The notes under the pieces: model-generated
Told to the model about the DNA's origin: nothing
Seen by the model: the letters and a program-made list of their open reading frames with translations, nothing else
Databases searched by the model: none
Position numbers and translations under genes: made by a program
Assembly: GCA_946892665.1 (NCBI GenBank)
Contig: CAMPOT010000001.1
Location: 558,001 to 622,000, forward strand
Source of the DNA: Chryseobacterium sp. Marseille-Q5410
GTDB taxonomy: Bacteria; Bacteroidota; Bacteroidia; Flavobacteriales; Weeksellaceae
Direction: 5' to 3'
DNA length: 64,000 nt
Shown here: positions 25,906 through 35,721 of the stretch, piece by piece
Layout of the letters: every line of letters starts with the position of its first letter
Position numbering within the stretch: the stretch's first letter is position 1

Positions 25906-28464
25906 ATGTCAAAAAATCTAGTCATTGTAGAGTCTCCTGCAAAAGCGAAAACCATTCAAAAGTATTTAGGAAAAGATTTTGAAGTGAAATCCAGTTTCGG
26001 ACATATTCGAGATTTACCTAAAAAAGGAATGGGAATCAACTTAGCTACCTTCACCCCGGAATACGAAGTTTCTGCTGATAAAAAGAAATTAGTTGCCGAA
26101 CTGAAAGCAGCGGTTAAGAAAACCGACATGGTTTGGCTCGCTTCCGATGAAGATCGTGAAGGTGAGGCAATTTCGTGGCATCTTGCTCAGGAATTGAAAT
26201 TAAAAGATGAGAATACGAAAAGAATCGTTTTTCATGAAATTACCAAAAATGCTATTTTAAAAGCAGTTGAAAATCCACGAAAAATTGACCAAAATTTAGT
26301 GGATGCGCAACAAGCAAGAAGAATTTTAGATCGGGTTGTTGGGTTCGAAATGTCGCCTGTTCTTTGGAAAAAAGTTAAACCCGGACTTTCCGCCGGTCGC
26401 GTTCAATCAGTCGCGGTGCGTTTGGTTGTGGAACGAGAACTAGAAATAAGAGCCTTTGAGCCCAAATCCAGTTTTAAGGTAGAGGGTGTTTTCTTAAATG
26501 AAAATCAGCAAGAAATTGCCGCAAAACTGAAAAAAGATTTTGCCAAAGAAAAGGAAGCGGAAGATTTCCTTCTTCAATCCCAAAACACAGAATTCCAGGT
26601 TTTGAATGTAGAAATAAAACCAGGAACGCGTTCTGCATCGGCACCATTCACAACTTCAACACTGCAGCAGGAAGCGAGCAACCGCCTTGGTTATGGCGTT
26701 ACGACAACGATGCGTGTTGCACAGAGGCTGTATGAAGAAGGTTATATTACTTATATGAGAACCGATTCCGTAAATCTTTCTCAGGAAGCCATTAACGGCG
26801 CAAAAACCCAGATTGTTTCAGAATTCGGCGAGCAATACTCGAATCCAAGAAATTTTACCACAAAATCAGCATCTGCACAGGAAGCTCACGAGGCAATTCG
26901 TCCGACCGATTTTTCGGTGAAAAAAATTGGAGATGAACAACTGAATAAATTATATCAATTAATTTATAAAAGGACACTGGCCAGCCAAATGGCGAATGCC
27001 AAAATTGAAAAAACCGTTATTGAAATAGGGAACCCGAAACTTCCCCAACATTTCGAAGCGCAAGGTGAAGTCATAGTTTTCGATGGTTTCCTTAAAGTGT
27101 ACGGAATTACCAAAACAGAAGATGACGACGAAGAAAACAATGAAAAGCTTTTGCCGAAAGTGAAAATCGGTGAAGTTTTAAATTATAAAAAAATCGAAGC
27201 CACAGAAAAATTTACCAAACCTTCCGCACGATATACCGAAGCCGGATTGGTAAAAAAACTCGAAGAGCTGGGAATCGGAAGACCTTCAACTTATGCGCCT
27301 ACCATTCAGACGATTCAGAACCGTGAGTATGTGGATAAGAGAGAAATTCAGCCGCAGGAAAGAGAAATTATGAAAATTTCTTTGGGTGAAACCGGTGTGG
27401 AAAAACAAGTGGTTACCGAAAAATTTGGTGGCGACAAGAATAAATTTGTTCCCACGGACATCGGCGAAGTGGTGAATGAATTTTTAACGCAAAATTTTGC
27501 AGAAATTTTAGACTATGGTTTTACCGCTAAAGTAGAACAGGATTTCGATGATATCGCCAACGGATCTGAGAATTGGAAAGAAGTATTACAGAGTTTCTAC
27601 CAAGATTTCCACCCGAAAATTGAAGATGTTGAAGAACATGCGGAAAGAGCAAACGGAGAAAGAATTTTAGGAGTAGATCCGAAAACCGGCAAAAACGTAA
27701 TCACCAGAATCGGAAGGTTCGGTCCGATGGTTCAAATTGGCGAACAAGACGATGAAGAAAAACCAATTTTCGCGAGTTTGATGGCCTCGCAAAACATCGC
27801 TACAATTACGCTGGAAGAAGCATTGGAATTGTTCAAGGTTCCATTCGATTTAAAAGAGTATGATGGGCTTCCGGTTTCTGTGGGAGTTGGTAGATTCGGG
27901 CCGTATGTGAAATGGGGAGATACGTTCATCAGCATTCCCCGAGGTGAAGAACCACTTTCGATTACGCAGGAAAGAGCAGAAGAAATCATTAACGAGAAAA
28001 AAATCGCGGATGCGCCAATCGCAACTTACAAGGGCGAGCCGGTAACAAAAGGAACCGGACGATTTGGCCCGTTTATTAAATATCAGTCTCTTTTCATCAA
28101 TGTTCCTAAGCGTTATGATTTCGATAATCTTTCTCAAAATGACATCAACGAACTGATCGACGCGAAGCTAGAAAAAGAAGCTAATCGCTACATTCAGCAG
28201 TGGGAAAAAGAGAAAATTTCTATTGAAAACGGAAGATGGGGACCTTTCATCAAATTCGGGAAAGCGATGTTTAAAATTCCGAAAAACAAAAAAGATGAAA
28301 AATATACCGCAGACGAACTTGCAGAAATTTCTTTGGACGAGGTAAAAAAATGGATTACCGCCCAGGATAAAAATGCTTTCAAAGAAAAGCCCAAAAAAGC
28401 CGCTCCGAAAAAAGCAACTCCCAAGAAACCTGCAACCAAAAAAACGGTCGTAAAGAAGAAATAA
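25906..28464 (+). CDS. topA: DNA topoisomerase I
   Basis: It relaxes negative supercoils by transient single-strand breaks. The product is 852 residues from the ATG at 25906 (an in-frame TTG just before it is rejected). The Toprim domain opens MSKNLVIVESPAKAKTI and contains SDEDREGEAISWH; the active-site tyrosine is Y283 in GYITYMRTDS. Instead of cysteine zinc fingers, the C-terminal third has four repeats with a GRFGP/GRWGP core (IGRFGPMVQIG, VGRFGPYVKWG, TGRFGPFIKY, NGRWGPFIKFG), then a lysine/proline/alanine tail that should bind DNA non-specifically. It ends in a strong terminator. Confidence 0.98.
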   Translation: MSKNLVIVESPAKAKTIQKYLGKDFEVKSSFGHIRDLPKKGMGINLATFTPEYEVSADKKKLVAELKAAVKKTDMVWLASDEDREGEAISWHLAQELKLKDENTKRIVFHEITKNAILKAVENPRKIDQNLVDAQQARRILDRVVGFEMSPVLWKKVKPGLSAGRVQSVAVRLVVERELEIRAFEPKSSFKVEGVFLNENQQEIAAKLKKDFAKEKEAEDFLLQSQNTEFQVLNVEIKPGTRSASAPFTTSTLQQEASNRLGYGVTTTMRVAQRLYEEGYITYMRTDSVNLSQEAINGAKTQIVSEFGEQYSNPRNFTTKSASAQEAHEAIRPTDFSVKKIGDEQLNKLYQLIYKRTLASQMANAKIEKTVIEIGNPKLPQHFEAQGEVIVFDGFLKVYGITKTEDDDEENNEKLLPKVKIGEVLNYKKIEATEKFTKPSARYTEAGLVKKLEELGIGRPSTYAPTIQTIQNREYVDKREIQPQEREIMKISLGETGVEKQVVTEKFGGDKNKFVPTDIGEVVNEFLTQNFAEILDYGFTAKVEQDFDDIANGSENWKEVLQSFYQDFHPKIEDVEEHAERANGERILGVDPKTGKNVITRIGRFGPMVQIGEQDDEEKPIFASLMASQNIATITLEEALELFKVPFDLKEYDGLPVSVGVGRFGPYVKWGDTFISIPRGEEPLSITQERAEEIINEKKIADAPIATYKGEPVTKGTGRFGPFIKYQSLFINVPKRYDFDNLSQNDINELIDAKLEKEANRYIQQWEKEKISIENGRWGPFIKFGKAMFKIPKNKKDEKYTADELAEISLDEVKKWITAQDKNAFKEKPKKAAPKKATPKKPATKKTVVKKK

Positions 28465-28489
28465 TCAGCGTTTTATAGCAAACATCCTT

Positions 28490-28523
28490 AACTTGTCATT
28501 TTATTAATGACAAGTTTTTTTTA
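28490..28523 (+). terminator. rho-independent terminator of topA
   Basis: AACTTGTCATT and AATGACAAGTT form an 11-bp perfect stem with a five-base loop, followed by eight T broken only at the end. Confidence 0.92.
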
Positions 28524-28895
28524 TTTAGAATAAAAATGTCATAATTGGTAAGGTTTCTGATGTTCAGCGATTTCAAATAGGATAAAATTCAGTGTTTTCA
28601 ATGGTTTGCCGTGCTTGAGTTAAAAATATTAATCAAATTTTTAATTTTGTAGTTTTTTAATAAATTATGGTTATAGCTGTACTTTAGCTTAAAAATATCA
28701 GAATTTTCATCATTGAAAAGTTTTTAATAAAAATGTTAAATTATATGAATTTCAGTAAATTAAGATTTTTATCGCTAGTTTTTGTTATTTTTGCATCGCA
28801 CAAATGATCCTCCAAACACAAATGATTTAGAAGAATTTATCACACAAACGATGTTAAAAAATTTACATTATTAACCTTGTAAATTTATTTAACAA
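28524..28895 (+). promoter_or_regulatory. gene-free stretch between topA and the T9SS protein, with promoter and leader
   Basis: The interval from the topA stop to 28895 has no gene. About 260 bases of very AT-rich DNA (28524-28785) show nothing I can name. A -7 element TATTTTTG lies at 28786-28793. The leader of about 95 bases contains ACAAATGAT at 28800-28808 and 28818-28826, ACAAACGAT at 28844-28852, and a fourth ACAAATGAT at 28892-28900 that includes the real start codon. AAATTTAC (28859-28866) can pair with GTAAATTT (28879-28886) directly in front of the start. Confidence 0.55.
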
Positions 28896-31800
28896 ATGAT
28901 AAAAATTAATGTTTTAATGTTGTGTTGTTTGGCAGGCTTGGCTTGTTCGCAAACTCAGAATTATTCTAAAGCTCCAAACAGTTATATCTACGACTTAGAA
29001 CTCGCCAAATCCCACAATTATGGGGGAATTGAAATTCCGGTTAAAAAAGCCTACGAAATGTGGGCGAATTATGAGTATTTGAAAACCAACGGATCAGCAA
29101 CGCCGATTCCTCAAGGAATTCAAACTGCATCGTTGTATTGGGAAGATGTTCCCGGAATTATCGACAACGTAACTATTGTGCCGGGAGAAAATCCATCTTC
29201 TTCTAAAATAAAGGTGGAAGTGAACAAGGCAAAAGGAAAAGGCAATGCTGTAGTTGCTTTCAAAGTGGATGGTACCATTTACTGGAGTTGGCATATTTGG
29301 GTAACCGATAACCCTGAAAATGGAATTGCATACTCCCAAGGAACTGAAACTGATATTGATGGAAATCCCATTACCATTCAGTATATGGATAGAAATTTAG
29401 GAGCAGTAAGTGGTAGTTTTCTTGAAAATGATTGGCAAAAATCCGGAGGATTAATGTATGAATGGGGCCGTAAAGATCCGTTTCCGCCACTGGTTTACAA
29501 AGACAACAGTTTCTATGAAATCTCGGGCGAAGTGGGTGTTTTGAAGCATAAACAGATTGATCCGATCAACACAATTCCTGTGCAGGTGAGACCTTATGAT
29601 CAAATCGAAAAAAATATTCAGTATGCGGTAAATAATCCTCTCAATTATATCATTAATACCGAAGCTACCGGAAATTGGTTTTCGAGTAGCAGATATAAAG
29701 TTTCGGGAGGAACTTACGATTATGTCACATGGGATTTATGGTCGGATAATGCTAAAGGGAAATATAGCCATGCAAACAGTTCGAATTCAGCGGTTAAAGT
29801 GGACAGCCGATCTTATGAGTTGAAATCCGAAATGGATCCTTGTCCGAACGGATGGCGTATTCCGTCTTATTATGGGCGTGAAGCGTCGGTGAATAACTTG
29901 GCATTTTTCGGAAATAAAGACTGGAATAATGATGATATTATTCCCACAAAAAGACAGCTTTTCCCGGACGCGATCAATCCGAATTTAAATGGGATTAAAG
30001 TATATCCTGGTTTAGGAATGGATTTTACCAACGCACAATCCGGAAATCGAAATTTAGGACTTCTAAGTATTTCAGGTGCTTATGTTTTTTATCCCAATTC
30101 GGTTTCTCCGAACGCACCGGTGGGCGTTAGTTTTCAGGATACAACAGCCAATGGAGGTTTGTGGAGTGCAACATTCGGGTACGATGGAGCCCGGATTTTT
30201 TCAATAATTTCAGATCCGGTTACAACGCATACTTCTGTAGGCCTCCATGCGATATTTAACCATCAAACCAATCCTACTAAGGCAGGAAATGCAGTGAAAT
30301 GTATGAGAGATCCGAATATGAGCAAAATCGGGGATTTCGCAACGCAATATTTTATCAACCAGAAAGAAGATTACCAAACCGGTTTGAACAATCCTAATTC
30401 TTACGTTATGGTAAATCAAAGTAATCTGCAAATTCCTGTGAGTAAAGCTTTTTCGGTGTACAACCAAATTCTTACCGATCACGAAATGCCTGCTTACAAC
30501 AATTTGGTCGCTAAAGTGAACTGGAGTACCAATGCCCAGCTCATCAGCGGAGTCAGCATCATTAAAAATCCTTCTGATGCAAGAAATTCGGTAATCAATG
30601 TTCAAATAAATCCAAACCAATACGGCAACGCAGTAATTTCCCTTCATAACGGAAGCAAGGAGGATCCTGTTCTATGGAGTTGGCATATTTGGGTACCAAT
30701 AAGTGATCCTACAATTAATACTGTTTCTTACATTACAGAGGATGCGTTAGCGGTAACATATAATTTTGTGAATGCGACAGAGAGTAAGCTTCCACCATTA
30801 AAAACAACCTTTATGGATCGGAATTTAGGTGCGGAAAGCAACAATTTGAATTCAGGTCTGGCAAATGGTTTACATTATCAATGGGGAAGAAAAGATCCCT
30901 TGCCAAACTTCTTGGGTACAAACAAACAAAATATTTATCTTGATAGTGGAGTTTCCCAAAAAACGATCAATGGGACAAATTATGAAGCTAATTATACAGT
31001 GAACTACGATATTTACGGCTCCAATAATTCTATTTATCATAAGAAAATAATAGATCATATCAAATATTCCGTAGAAAATCCCCTTTCATTTATGTACCAT
31101 AATGTGTTGGGAATGCTTTATGATGGCGGAAACCACGCTGCCAATGATTTAACCAAAATCAACGATTGGGTTTCCGATGACAGAGCCGATGCCGAAAATC
31201 GTTGGGGACACGCAACAGAAAAATCCCCATTTGATCCTTGTCCGGTAGGGTGGCGTGTTCCAGATGTATCATTCACCAATTTGTATTCAGGTTCTAAAGG
31301 AAATTCACCCTGGTACAACGGTTCTCATACTGATGCTTATGGAAAACCTGGTGTAATTCAAGATCAATGGCATGATGTGAATACGTATTACGGAGGGACA
31401 ACTGACAGTAGCAACGGCTGGAAATTTGAAACTTCTCCTTACCAAATTGGAAATTTCCCTAAAGACGGAATCCGCGGAGAATTGGGATCTAATAAAATCT
31501 CTATGGAAAGGTCCGGTGTGTGGACCGCTTCATTAGCAGATATGAATACAGGTTTTGCATTAGCCATGGAATTTCAAGGAAGCAAGATGCAAACTGCAAC
31601 CGGTGCTTATCCGCAAGCCGCGATGAGCGTCAGATGTGCTAAAGACGAAAAGAGACTTCTGGGAGCTCCAGTCGTGAGGGATTCCGGAACATTGGATACC
31701 GGATACGACAATATCCCAAAGCCGAAAACGGCAGATTTGCAAACTTATCCGAACCCTTTTAAAGACGAATTTTACATTAACAGTCCGGACGCTGATGCGT

Positions 31801-31952
31801 TTGAAATTTACGACATCAGTGGAAAACTTGTTCAGAGCGGTAAGGTGAATTCCGGAAGAGTTTCCGCACCGAAACTGCAAAAAGGTTTCTATCTCGTAAA
31901 AATCATCATGGAAAATGGTGCAACGGTGACCAAGAAAATCATCAAAGAATAA
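28896..31952 (+). CDS. large secreted T9SS-type protein with two homologous halves
   Basis: The 1018-residue protein has a signal peptide (residues 1-19) and a C-terminal type A sorting domain (about residues 945-1018; begins LQTYPNPFKDEFYI, ends in KKIIKE). It should therefore pass through the type IX secretion system to the cell surface or medium. The body consists of two similar parts, about 30-470 and 480-930. Each has a WSWHIWV segment, a YMDRNLGA or FMDRNLGA segment, a YEWGRKDP or YQWGRKDP segment, and a DPCP-GWR-P segment. These features resemble the Fibrobacter succinogenes major paralogous domain found in secreted Bacteroidota proteins. Function is unknown; adhesion or polymer binding is possible. 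Confidence 0.85.
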   Translation: MIKINVLMLCCLAGLACSQTQNYSKAPNSYIYDLELAKSHNYGGIEIPVKKAYEMWANYEYLKTNGSATPIPQGIQTASLYWEDVPGIIDNVTIVPGENPSSSKIKVEVNKAKGKGNAVVAFKVDGTIYWSWHIWVTDNPENGIAYSQGTETDIDGNPITIQYMDRNLGAVSGSFLENDWQKSGGLMYEWGRKDPFPPLVYKDNSFYEISGEVGVLKHKQIDPINTIPVQVRPYDQIEKNIQYAVNNPLNYIINTEATGNWFSSSRYKVSGGTYDYVTWDLWSDNAKGKYSHANSSNSAVKVDSRSYELKSEMDPCPNGWRIPSYYGREASVNNLAFFGNKDWNNDDIIPTKRQLFPDAINPNLNGIKVYPGLGMDFTNAQSGNRNLGLLSISGAYVFYPNSVSPNAPVGVSFQDTTANGGLWSATFGYDGARIFSIISDPVTTHTSVGLHAIFNHQTNPTKAGNAVKCMRDPNMSKIGDFATQYFINQKEDYQTGLNNPNSYVMVNQSNLQIPVSKAFSVYNQILTDHEMPAYNNLVAKVNWSTNAQLISGVSIIKNPSDARNSVINVQINPNQYGNAVISLHNGSKEDPVLWSWHIWVPISDPTINTVSYITEDALAVTYNFVNATESKLPPLKTTFMDRNLGAESNNLNSGLANGLHYQWGRKDPLPNFLGTNKQNIYLDSGVSQKTINGTNYEANYTVNYDIYGSNNSIYHKKIIDHIKYSVENPLSFMYHNVLGMLYDGGNHAANDLTKINDWVSDDRADAENRWGHATEKSPFDPCPVGWRVPDVSFTNLYSGSKGNSPWYNGSHTDAYGKPGVIQDQWHDVNTYYGGTTDSSNGWKFETSPYQIGNFPKDGIRGELGSNKISMERSGVWTASLADMNTGFALAMEFQGSKMQTATGAYPQAAMSVRCAKDEKRLLGAPVVRDSGTLDTGYDNIPKPKTADLQTYPNPFKDEFYINSPDADAFEIYDISGKLVQSGKVNSGRVSAPKLQKGFYLVKIIMENGATVTKKIIKE

Positions 31953-31975
31953 GTTTATTTCGAAGATTAAGTCAT

Positions 31976-32003
31976 AGCGCAACCTTTTGGTTGTGCTTTT
32001 TTT
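31976..32003 (+). terminator. terminator of the T9SS protein gene
   Basis: GCGCAACC and GGTTGTGC flank a TTTT loop, followed by seven T. Confidence 0.9.
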
Positions 32004-32005
32004 GT

Positions 32006-32013
32006 TACTTTTG
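32006..32013 (+). promoter_or_regulatory. -7 promoter element of the arginase-like gene
   Basis: TACTTTTG fits TAnnTTTG, directly after the terminator T-run and 42 bases before the ATG at 32056. Confidence 0.5.
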
Positions 32014-32055
32014 TTTCATTTTCATTATAGTTTAGTATAAAATATTTTCCCAGAT

Positions 32056-33132
32056 ATGAACATCGAAGATCTCATGATTCCGCCCAAAGAATTCAAAACC
32101 GAAAAATGGCAACTCGGCAATATCATTTCGCAAGAAATCAAAGAAAATGGGATTGTACTTATTTTTTGTTCAGATTATCGAGGTTTAAAAAACGGAAACG
32201 CTGAAATCCAAGATTTTGTAGCCATTAGAAAAGAACTGTACCGGCTTTCAAAACTCGATTTTGAGGTTCCGATTTGCGATTTAGGCGACCTTATTTCTGG
32301 GCGTTCGCATCAAGATACTCACTATATTTTGCAGGAATTACTTTCGACTTGTCACTACAAAAATGCCATTCCTGTAATCATCGGTGGCAGCAACGATCTT
32401 TCTTTTTCGCTTTTTTCAGCTTTAAATTTTCATCAGAAAAATATTAATTATACACAGATTTCGAATATAATTTCTTTGCTCAATGAAGGCGAAGATATTT
32501 CGGATCTGAATTTCTTGTCAAGGATTTTAAGTTCTAAAAATTTCAGCATTAAAAATTATCACCATCTGGGCTATCAAAAGCATTTGAATGAATTGGATTC
32601 GGTGAAACTGATGAAAGAAGTGGAGTTTGAAATCATCAGACTTGCCGAAATGATGCATTCCACCGAGAAAACAGAGCCGTTTTTCCGTCGTGCAGATTTG
32701 GTGACTGTAAATTGTGATGCCGTGGAAAGTATGGGCGATGGATTTTCTGTAAATCCACAGGTAAATGGCTTGAACAAAAGGGAAATTTGCGCCTACATGA
32801 AAGAAATTGGGTTGAGCGAAAACCTGAAATCAGTCGGGATTTTTAATTTCAATATATATTCTGAGGAGTTTTTGAATCACCAGCTTTTGGCCCAAATGAT
32901 TTGGCATTTAATAGAAGGAATTAATATCCAGAAATCGCACCCGAAAGAGCGTCACTTCGAAACATTTTGGGTAATGATTGATGATGGCGAGTATGCTTTT
33001 CAGCGCGATAGTTTCAGCGGATTATGGTATTTTGGAGAAGATGAAAATCCACAAAATCTCATCCCTTGTTCGAGGTTAGAATATGAAGAAGCAAAGCGTG
33101 GCCGACTCGACAGGCGTTTTACGAAAAGTTGA
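32056..33132 (+). CDS. arginase/formimidoylglutamase-fold protein without the metal ligands
   Basis: The 358-residue product aligns by eye with the ureohydrolase fold (IPVIIGGSNDLSFSLF; ADLVTVNCDAVESM), and such genes are often labelled formimidoylglutamase in Flavobacteriia. The Mn-binding residues seem lost: GGDHS appears as GGSND, the DAHxD motif as a TQISNII stretch, and SxDxDxxDP as TVNCDAVES. A binuclear Mn enzyme is therefore unlikely, and a structural or ligand-binding role is more probable. It lies after topA and a T9SS cargo gene. I recall a similar topA-arginase-like neighbourhood in gliding Flavobacteriia, but this is not verified here. Confidence 0.8.
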   Translation: MNIEDLMIPPKEFKTEKWQLGNIISQEIKENGIVLIFCSDYRGLKNGNAEIQDFVAIRKELYRLSKLDFEVPICDLGDLISGRSHQDTHYILQELLSTCHYKNAIPVIIGGSNDLSFSLFSALNFHQKNINYTQISNIISLLNEGEDISDLNFLSRILSSKNFSIKNYHHLGYQKHLNELDSVKLMKEVEFEIIRLAEMMHSTEKTEPFFRRADLVTVNCDAVESMGDGFSVNPQVNGLNKREICAYMKEIGLSENLKSVGIFNFNIYSEEFLNHQLLAQMIWHLIEGINIQKSHPKERHFETFWVMIDDGEYAFQRDSFSGLWYFGEDENPQNLIPCSRLEYEEAKRGRLDRRFTKS

Positions 33133-33178
33133 TAGAATGAAATTAGGTTAAAACATTGAAAATCAGATTTTTTCATTG

Positions 33179-34720
33179 ATGGATAAACAACTACCCAAAT
33201 TTTTATTAAATCCGTATTTTTTGATGATTTTCACGATCATCTTGAAGGTTCCTATTTTCTTTGCAAAACATATTCAGGAGGATTCTTTCATCACTTGGCG
33301 CGTTGCGAGAAATTTGCTTGATTATGGAGTAATTGGTTTCAATGGTGAAGAACGGATTTCGGCCTCTACAACTCATTTGTATGTACTGATTTCCGCGATT
33401 TTTCAATTGGCATTTGACGATTTTTTCATTTATCCACTTTTGATTTTTAGTTGTATTTTATTCTTCACGGGATCGTGGTGGTTGGCAAAAATTCTTTTTA
33501 GAAAAAGTAAACTGAATCGCGCTTTATTCGTGGTTTTCCTGAATATGGTTCCACCCGCCATCACCGCTTCTTGTTTGGGAATGGAATACGGAATTCTGTT
33601 TTTTTTGTACAATGCGTTGCTCTATTTTGGCGTTTACAAAAGGAAAATTTGGGCATTTATTCTCTTGCCGATTTTACTGCTTTGGACCAGAATAGACGCT
33701 GTAATTTTCCTTGGCGTGATCTTCATCGCGGATTTTTTCATCAGAAAGAAGATCAATTTTGCATTTCTTTTGGGCGGGTTTTTAGGAATGGTCACCGTGG
33801 TAGCTTTCAATTGGTTGTATTTTGGCGAATTGGTGAACCATACAATTACCGCAAAAAAAATCGCGTACAAAAGTTTGGCACAAAACAACAGTATTGAGTT
33901 TTTGCTTTATCAATGGGCATATTACGGAGGTTTAATCAAGAAATATTCGCTTTTTACGTTGTTGTTTTTTCTCGGATTTTTGGTTTTTCTGGGATTTGTT
34001 CTGCGGAAAATCATCCGGGATCAGAGCCGAATTTCTCCTAAAACCAAGATTATTTTACTTTCTGTAATCGCTTTTGCATTGTTGAAAATTACCGTTTTTG
34101 CTTTTATGAAAGCGTATTTCGATTGGTATTATTGGTTGCCGAGAGTTTTCCTTTTTGCCGCAGTGATTTATTTTTTGTTGAGTTATTTGCCACTTCCGAA
34201 GCGTATTTTGGCGCCTTCTGTTTTTATTTTAATAATTGGATTATACGTTTTTCAATTGCTGCAATCGTTCACAATCGGTTATATGGAAGATTCGCAAAGA
34301 ATGCAAATTGCGCGTGAAATTGGTCGAAGCGATGCGCCTTTGGAACAATCTATTTTCCTCGAACCTGCGGGAATTATTCCTTTCTATACCGGACTTTATA
34401 TTTATGATGAAGTAGGTTTGGTGAATGAAAAAATTACCGATGAAATGTTGAAGGATGAAAAATTTTGGTGGATGAATTCGGTGAGAGATTTCCAACCGGA
34501 TTATATTTTGACCGTAAAATATCAACCTGGTGACGGGAAAAGTTACTACGCAATGAAACCGGAAGATCAATCCTATTTTGAAGGGCGTTATCGATTGGTT
34601 CAAAAATATCCGATTGCGGAAATCCATCGAAATGCACCCGAAATTTTGAAAATGATATACGGAATTAGGCCGATTGGGAAAGATTATTATCTCTACAAAA
34701 AAGTACTTGCAGATGATTAA
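33179..34720 (+). CDS. GT-C-like multi-pass membrane protein of the exopolysaccharide cluster
   Basis: The 513-residue protein has about ten to twelve hydrophobic helices spread over residues 8-400, and a soluble C-terminal part (about 400-513). The early segment EDSFITWRVARNLLDYGVIG with acidic residues after the first helix fits GT-C glycosyltransferases (ArnT/DPM-mannosyltransferase-like), which use lipid-linked sugars. The ATG at 33179 is preferred to the TTG before it. It is the first gene of the cluster, and its last codons overlap the start of the next gene by eight bases. The sugar and acceptor are unknown. Confidence 0.7.
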   Translation: MDKQLPKFLLNPYFLMIFTIILKVPIFFAKHIQEDSFITWRVARNLLDYGVIGFNGEERISASTTHLYVLISAIFQLAFDDFFIYPLLIFSCILFFTGSWWLAKILFRKSKLNRALFVVFLNMVPPAITASCLGMEYGILFFLYNALLYFGVYKRKIWAFILLPILLLWTRIDAVIFLGVIFIADFFIRKKINFAFLLGGFLGMVTVVAFNWLYFGELVNHTITAKKIAYKSLAQNNSIEFLLYQWAYYGGLIKKYSLFTLLFFLGFLVFLGFVLRKIIRDQSRISPKTKIILLSVIAFALLKITVFAFMKAYFDWYYWLPRVFLFAAVIYFLLSYLPLPKRILAPSVFILIIGLYVFQLLQSFTIGYMEDSQRMQIAREIGRSDAPLEQSIFLEPAGIIPFYTGLYIYDEVGLVNEKITDEMLKDEKFWWMNSVRDFQPDYILTVKYQPGDGKSYYAMKPEDQSYFEGRYRLVQKYPIAEIHRNAPEILKMIYGIRPIGKDYYLYKKVLADD

Positions 34721-35702
34721 AATTTCAGTGATTGTCCCGGTTTACAATGTTGAAAATTACCTGAGGAAATGTTTGAATTCTTTGGTTAATCAGACTTTGC
34801 AAGAAATTGAAATTTTGGTAGTAAATGATGGAAGTACTGATCATTCACAGCAAATTATTGATGAATTTCAAACCGATTTTCCCTCAAAAATCAAAGCCTT
34901 TACAAAAGAAAATGGCGGATTGAGTGATGCCAGAAATTTCGGAATTGATCATGCAAAAGGTGAATTTTTGGGATTTGTAGATAGCGATGATGAGGTTTCG
35001 CCGAGGATGTTCGAGGAAATGTATCATTTGGCCAAAAAACATCAAGCCGAGATGGTGATCTGTAACCTTCAAAAAGTAAATGAAAAAGGAAAAATAATCC
35101 GGAAGTTGCCACAAATCCCGAACATGCCTGAAAAAATCGTTCTTCGCGAAAATTTTTCGGTGTTTTCCGACATAAGTTATTTTGCCTGTAATAAAATTTT
35201 CAAAGCAGAATTATTCAATCAAAAAAGGTTTAAAAAAGGAGTTCATTTTGAAGATATTCAACTGATTCCACAACTCTTTCTGCTGTGCAAAGTGGTTGCT
35301 CACACCGAAAATTACCATTACCAATATCTGGAAAGAAGTGAATCGATATCGAAAACGCACACCGAGAAAGGGTTAGACATTCTTCAGGCTGTAGAAGATG
35401 TGGAAGTTGCTTTCGAAAAATCGCAGTATGCAAACGAAAAAACTGGGCTTAAAAATTTTCAGATTTTAGAAGGGATCTATACTTATTTGGCTTATTTGGC
35501 TTTTGTGAAAGATGATGAGGTTTACCGAAAACTTTCATTAGCATTGAAAAAATTTAGAAAAGAAAGGCGAATTTTTTTATCAGAAATATTGTGGTATAAG
35601 CGTTTTGGAAAGAATTATCTGCTATATTTGTCATTTAAGAAAAAAATTTATTACCTACTGTATTTCTTTGGGCAAGAGCGATTGCTCCGGAAATTAGTAT
35701 AA
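34713..35702 (+). CDS. family 2 glycosyltransferase
   Basis: It is a cytoplasmic GT-A enzyme that adds a sugar to a lipid-linked repeat unit. The 329-residue product starts MIKISVIVPVYNVENYLRK, has the nucleotide-binding VVNDGSTDHS segment, the DxD-like FVDSDDEV segment, and a GGLSDARNFGIDHA stretch. The start at 34713 overlaps the stop of the preceding gene, so the pair is translationally coupled. The later in-frame continuation upstream (to 34674) would lie wholly in the preceding gene and is rejected. The C-terminal 60 residues are basic and hydrophobic, suited to membrane association. Confidence 0.92.
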   Translation: MIKISVIVPVYNVENYLRKCLNSLVNQTLQEIEILVVNDGSTDHSQQIIDEFQTDFPSKIKAFTKENGGLSDARNFGIDHAKGEFLGFVDSDDEVSPRMFEEMYHLAKKHQAEMVICNLQKVNEKGKIIRKLPQIPNMPEKIVLRENFSVFSDISYFACNKIFKAELFNQKRFKKGVHFEDIQLIPQLFLLCKVVAHTENYHYQYLERSESISKTHTEKGLDILQAVEDVEVAFEKSQYANEKTGLKNFQILEGIYTYLAYLAFVKDDEVYRKLSLALKKFRKERRIFLSEILWYKRFGKNYLLYLSFKKKIYYLLYFFGQERLLRKLV

Positions 35703-35721
35703 AAAACACAAAACCCCTTAA

